The translations under genes were made by a program, and so were the position numbers. DNA of 64,000 nt. It comes from Cucumibacter marinus DSM 18995. GTDB lineage: Bacteria; Pseudomonadota; Alphaproteobacteria; Rhizobiales; Devosiaceae. Each line of letters opens with the position of its first letter. The first letter of the stretch is position 1. Where the stretch lies: assembly GCF_000429865.1 (NCBI RefSeq), contig NZ_KE386978.1:373623-437622 (forward strand), read 5' to 3'. Positions 60,656 to 64,000 of the stretch are shown here, one piece after another. Under the pieces are notes generated by a model. That model saw only the letters and a program-made list of their open reading frames with translations, was not told the DNA's origin and searched no databases.

Positions 60656-62278
60656 TCATCCCAATGCGTTTTCGGCGCCGATGGCATGATCAGCGGCGAC
60701 CAGCCTGTTCCGGCCTGCCGCCTTGGCGGCGTAAAGCCGTTCGTCGGCAAGCGCCATGACCTCGGCGCTCAACTCGGTACCCTCGGAATGGGCGAGGCCA
60801 ATGCTGGCGGTGATCTCGATCCGGGGCGCGATCAGGCTCCAGTCCTCATCGCGCAGCCGGTGGAGAAGGTCCGCACAATGGCGCACCGCATGATCCAGCT
60901 CGGTGGCCGGAAACAGAAGCGCGAATTCCTCGCCACCGAGCCGAGCCAATAGCGCCCCGGGCGGCAGGCCCCGACCCAGAATGGCAGCGACGCGCTTGAG
61001 AACCGCATCACCGACAGCGTGGCTGTTCCAATCATTCACCGCCTTGAAGTGATCAAGATCGAGAATGGCGAGGGTGAAGTCCTGCCCGTCCAGATCGCGG
61101 AATGCCGAATCAAAGGCGCGGCGATTGGCAATCCCGGTCAGCGGGTCGAGCAGGGCCTGATCCGCGAGCTCGGAAGCGCGGGCGCGCCATTGGTCGGCCT
61201 CCCAGCGTATGGCCGCCAGCTTGGCCCGGCGCTGGGCGACTTCGCCCGATTGCGCCACATAGCAATCGTGAAAGCGTCGGTGGAGAGCCAAAGCCTCGCG
61301 GTGGTTGCCTGCCGCCTCCTCGACCGCGCAAAGCTGAAACAGGACATTGAGCTGATGATCGATCAGCTTGTTCTGTTCGGCCATGGCGAGGGCCTTGTGG
61401 CAGGCCCGGCGGGCCTCTGCCAGCCTGCCCGCGGCCCTGTGCGCCGCAGCAAGGGTGTAAAGATAGTGAATGGTGAGGCTGACCCCCGGATCACCAGGCA
61501 GATCGGCATGGCGCGCAAGGCAGGCACTTGCCAGTTCCGCATCGCCAAGGCGCAGGGCGAATTCGGCCCCGTTGGCCAGCGCGGCACGCTGGCACCACAG
61601 ATCGCCACAGGCCTCTGCCTTTTCAAGCGCGCTTACAGTCGTTTCCGCGGCCAGATCGTTCCATTGCGCGGCAAGCCCGGCCTCGCCGAGACTCTCGTGA
61701 AAGTCTGCCATCTTGGCCTGGCAAAATCCCTTGGAGACCAGGCAGAACGCCTCTTCGACCTCGTCGCCTGCCGCCCGGGCCAAATCAATGGCGCGCTCAA
61801 GCAATGGCTGGGCCAGATCGGGGTGGCGGCAGATGGCCAACGCGCAGGCGTTGGCGTTCAGCGCAAAAGCCTGGAGGGCGCTGTCGGTGCTGGATTCAGC
61901 CAGCTCGACCGCCGCTTCCGCGGTTTCGAACGCCTCATCGGACAGCCCCAGATCCAACAACAAAAAGGCTGTAATCGAGAGGCAACGGGCTTCGCCTGCC
62001 GGGTCGGGCGCGCGGGAGTAGAGCTTTTGCCCAGCTAGCGCGCAATCGAGGCCTTCGGCAGCGAGACCCAGGCGCATGCAGCACCAGGCCAGCTCGCCGA
62101 GACATGGTGCGAGCATTGCGGGGTCGCCGCCATCACGAATGTCGACAAAAAGGCGCTTGAGGGCGCCGAGCGCAGGCATGCATTCGCCGCGCCGGACCAT
62201 GTTCCGGCAAGCTGCAAGCTCCCTGTTGAATGCCGTGTTGTTCGTCACCCTGAACCGCGCGCAGATCGTGTGACTCAT
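60656..62278 (-). CDS. Cytoplasmic diguanylate cyclase with TPR-like sensor region
   Basis: About 540 residues. Residues ~15-370 are helical repeats of TPR type (alternating GLAAEGLDCALAG, LGLSDEAFETAEAAVELAE, RLAEARRACHKALAMAE) with many cysteines, then a coiled linker and a GGDEF domain (DLDHFKAVNDWNSHAVGD, RLGGEEFALLF). The signature is active-type (GGEEF). The usual RxxD feedback site is absent. No membrane helices, so protein partners rather than small ligands may control it. ATG 62278 is preferred to 62338. Third cyclase in this window. Confidence 0.9.
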   Translation of the reverse strand: MSHTICARFRVTNNTAFNRELAACRNMVRRGECMPALGALKRLFVDIRDGGDPAMLAPCLGELAWCCMRLGLAAEGLDCALAGQKLYSRAPDPAGEARCLSITAFLLLDLGLSDEAFETAEAAVELAESSTDSALQAFALNANACALAICRHPDLAQPLLERAIDLARAAGDEVEEAFCLVSKGFCQAKMADFHESLGEAGLAAQWNDLAAETTVSALEKAEACGDLWCQRAALANGAEFALRLGDAELASACLARHADLPGDPGVSLTIHYLYTLAAAHRAAGRLAEARRACHKALAMAEQNKLIDHQLNVLFQLCAVEEAAGNHREALALHRRFHDCYVAQSGEVAQRRAKLAAIRWEADQWRARASELADQALLDPLTGIANRRAFDSAFRDLDGQDFTLAILDLDHFKAVNDWNSHAVGDAVLKRVAAILGRGLPPGALLARLGGEEFALLFPATELDHAVRHCADLLHRLRDEDWSLIAPRIEITASIGLAHSEGTELSAEVMALADERLYAAKAAGRNRLVAADHAIGAENALG

Positions 62279-62405
62279 CACGCTATCAGTGAAATCTCGA
62301 CAGAGTGATAATGCCTCGACAAAGCTTTGGAGGCGCAAGGTTCCGCTTGGCTAGCGGGATCGCACGAACTAATGATTTGAGAGGAATTTCAGAAGGTTCG
62401 GTTTT

Positions 62406-62825
62406 ATGAAGTCAGTTCGCGCGCTGCTCGCAGCATTCGGGTTTTTGGCGGCTTGCATGACGGGAGCAGCTGTTGGCGAAGACGCGGTGCCGGCGCCGGC
62501 TGCACCGTTTGCCGGAACCTGGATGATCGCCTTCCCCGATGCAGAAGGGGTGATCGTCAATGTGCCCGATGCCGACTGCGAAACGCCCGCCGTCATCGAC
62601 GCCGTTGGCGAGTTCCGGATTCACGTGGCGACACCGGGCGGCGATATGGGAGAATGGGACGTGATGGCGTTTGGCGGACGCAACCCATGGTGGGCCGACA
62701 ATGGCCAATCGCTGGTTGCCGAATGGATATCCGAAGACGCCTTCCTGCTGGCGGACAAGGATGCCAGCGGGATCATGTCGGACTGGGCCAATGCCAAGCA
62801 ATGGACGCGGTGCCCCGCCGACTAA
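62406..62825 (+). CDS. Small secreted protein of unknown function
   Basis: 139 residues: signal peptide with AACMTGAAVG (a lipobox-like LAAC around residue 17 is also possible), then a compact domain beginning FAGTWMIAFPDAEG and closing with a cysteine pair (C58 and C136) that could form a disulfide. Tryptophan-rich patch GGRNPWWADNG. No family recognised. Start ATG 62406 is in an AT-richer leader. Flanked by unrelated genes. Confidence 0.65.
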   Translation: MKSVRALLAAFGFLAACMTGAAVGEDAVPAPAAPFAGTWMIAFPDAEGVIVNVPDADCETPAVIDAVGEFRIHVATPGGDMGEWDVMAFGGRNPWWADNGQSLVAEWISEDAFLLADKDASGIMSDWANAKQWTRCPAD

Positions 62826-62927
62826 CGGGTTGGCCACCCTCACAGTTCGGTCAGCGGTCCAATCGCCTGATCGCGGGAAGGACCGGGCACGGTATGCCCG
62901 GCCTCCTTGGCATGGCAGACGCGGTGG

Positions 62928-63245
62928 TCAATTCGCGTTCTTGTTATAGGCGCCGATGCCGCCATGCATCGTTTCAAGCTCATTGGCCTGCCCATTGACC
63001 CCGTCGTCATTGGGGTTGGAGCCCGACTGGCCAGGGTTATTGCCGATCCCATGGATATTGCCGCCATTGGCGTTGGCGCCATTGGGGTTGGCATTGGTGC
63101 CGTCGCCGCGGCCGACCTTGTCGTGAATATTGGGATGAATGGTATCCGCCGGCTGCCCCTTGTTCTGAGGTGCCGCCATGGCGGCGCCGGCAAACTGGCC
63201 GCAGGTCAGCATCAAGGCGGCGATAAGTGTTGCGGTTTTGGTCAT
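62928..63245 (-). CDS. Asn/Gly-rich secreted protein
   Basis: 105 residues from ATG 63245: signal peptide (MTKTATLIAALMLTCGQFAG, cleaved near AMAAP), then an almost entirely Asn/Gly/Asp/Pro polar region with repeats of the NANPNGANANGGN type and isolated histidines (TIHPNIHDK, GNIHGIG). Such disordered exported proteins can bind metals or act in the matrix. No domain recognised. The upstream in-frame extension to 63311 lacks signal-peptide character. Confidence 0.65.
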   Translation of the reverse strand: MTKTATLIAALMLTCGQFAGAAMAAPQNKGQPADTIHPNIHDKVGRGDGTNANPNGANANGGNIHGIGNNPGQSGSNPNDDGVNGQANELETMHGGIGAYNKNAN

Positions 63246-63370
63246 TGGCCTCTCACGCCTCTTGGTTGGAGTGCATCGAGAAGTAAAGCCAAGCCCGACT
63301 GGACCTGCCACGCCGATCTCAAGGCATGTTCAACGCCCGATTGCCAATGCCTTGCACATTTCTGTTAAAT

Positions 63371-63395
63371 ACAAACGGCCCCCAGCCGGGGCCGT
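63371..63395 (-). terminator. Terminator of the chemoreceptor gene
   Basis: 8-bp stem ACGGCCCC (63375-63382) and GGGGCCGT (63388-63395), CAGCC loop; on the minus strand followed by TTGTATTT. Located 44 bases after the chemoreceptor stop. Confidence 0.7.
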
Positions 63396-63438
63396 CTGAA
63401 TCGTCTTCGGAAGCGGGCGCCTGGGCCTGAAATTCGAC

Positions 63439-64000
63439 CTAGAATTCGGCCCATTCTTCGTCCACGGCTGCATTGCCCCGCGTCAGATAAGTCTTGGCCG
63501 CCTTGGTGACCTTGTCCTGCAAGGCTCGGATGCCGCGTTTGGGTTCCACCGGACGGTGTGACGGCTTGTCGGCAGATCCGCTGTCACCCGAAGCCCTGAT
63601 TCTGAACACTTCGACAATACGATCGAGCTCTGTTGCTTGTGCTTCCGTCTGCTCGATGGCGGCGTTGGTCTCCTCGACAAGCGCAGCATTGTGCTGGGTC
63701 ATCTCGTCCATCTGCCTGACGGCCTGGTTGACCTCTTCGATCGAGGCCGCCTGCTCCTGGCTCTTGCGTGCGATCGAGATCATCCGCTCCGTGTTCGACC
63801 GCGCTGCCTCCAGCATCGAGGACAGGCTCTCCGCAGCCTTGGCCACGAGCTTGGTCCCGCCATCGACTTCAGTGACGCTCTGCTCAATGAGGCTCTTCAC
63901 CTCGGAAGAAGCCTCTGCAGCGCTCTGGGCCAGCCGTCTCACTTCAACCGCGACCACCGCAAACCCCTTGCCCGCTTCACCCGCTCTTGCCGCTTCGACC
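63439..64000 (-). CDS. Methyl-accepting chemotaxis protein, C-terminal part
   Basis: The last ~186 residues of a chemoreceptor whose start lies beyond the window. The hairpin tip region EAARAGEAGKGFAVVAVEVR is the CheA/CheW-binding subdomain; the following coiled coil contains SAAEASSEVKSLIEQ and HNAALVEETNAAIEQTE, typical of rhizobial receptors. The VAVEVR variant (usually VADEVR) is common in this order. A polar linker ends in EEWAEF, which resembles a C-terminal CheR/CheB tether or CheW-interacting tail. It relays ligand binding to the chemotaxis kinase. Confidence 0.93.
   Translation of the reverse strand, partial: VEAARAGEAGKGFAVVAVEVRRLAQSAAEASSEVKSLIEQSVTEVDGGTKLVAKAAESLSSMLEAARSNTERMISIARKSQEQAASIEEVNQAVRQMDEMTQHNAALVEETNAAIEQTEAQATELDRIVEVFRIRASGDSGSADKPSHRPVEPKRGIRALQDKVTKAAKTYLTRGNAAVDEEWAEF

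Noticed and set aside
1..64000. CRISPR array, IS element, prophage, tRNA or rRNA
   Set aside because: No regularly spaced direct repeats of CRISPR size, no transposase or phage structural genes, and no cloverleaf-like or rRNA sequence seen; tandem arrays found are short (13-19 bp) and unspaced.

Overview
The window is GC-rich chromosomal DNA from an alphaproteobacterium, most likely order Hyphomicrobiales (Rhizobiales). The markers are a ChvI/ChvG two-component pair followed by a truncated HprK, a mannose-type EIIA and HPr, an MbfA-type ferritin/CCC1 fusion, a BigR/Blh sulfur module, and a perfect CtrA-type site (TTAA-N7-TTAAC) before a SleB-like hydrolase. A Devosia-like family is only a guess. 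No tRNA, rRNA, CRISPR array or transposase was recognised.

Layout. 1-2250: sulfide/persulfide module (TauE/SafE exporter, BigR/SqrR-like repressor, persulfide dioxygenase, rhodanese) around a double operator. 2349-3994: NADP-binding oxidoreductase divergent from a LysR regulator. 4114-11346: rpmI-rplT, pheS and pheT, with pheS and pheT separated by an ASCH protein, a secreted protein and two tandem DEDDh exonucleases. 11407-14534: two glycosyltransferases and an O-antigen-ligase-like protein. 14531-18169: aldo/keto reductase, trhO, a LytTR membrane regulator and a small membrane protein. 18308-21646: a GMC-like flavoprotein lacking both canonical catalytic residues and carrying a tail of about 565 low-complexity residues. 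21764-27330: lytic transglycosylase, then a leftward cluster of DUF4173 protein, response regulator, histidine kinase and SelO. 27637-30846: CAP lipoprotein and two paralogous diguanylate cyclases. 30977-33847: polA.

33848-37500 is the accessory part. An AT-rich reverse transcriptase gene with intact YSDD and VDISGFFD motifs is preceded by about 200 bases holding at least five short hairpins and a plausible promoter. It is followed by about 2 kb of REP/RUP-type palindromes around a small GIY-YIG protein. The RT looks like an unknown-group/defence-associated enzyme (DRT-like), not a retron or group II intron RT, and is the best candidate for a little-described system.

37501-64000 returns to core genome: DUF1810 protein, HAD phosphatase, MFS carrier, beta-propeller protein, SleB hydrolase, pckA divergent from chvI-chvG-hprK-ptsM-ptsH, ahcY, endonuclease V, lepA, extensin-like protein, cytochrome c, CHAD protein, CPA1 antiporter, mbfA, alpha/beta hydrolase, a TPR-GGDEF cyclase, small secreted proteins and the end of a chemotaxis receptor. 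The envelope-stress (ChvGI), PTS-regulatory and gluconeogenic (pckA) genes form a coherent carbon/envelope control block. Three diguanylate cyclases and a chemoreceptor indicate c-di-GMP and motility control. Convergent genes are packed tightly, three pairs sharing their stop codons.
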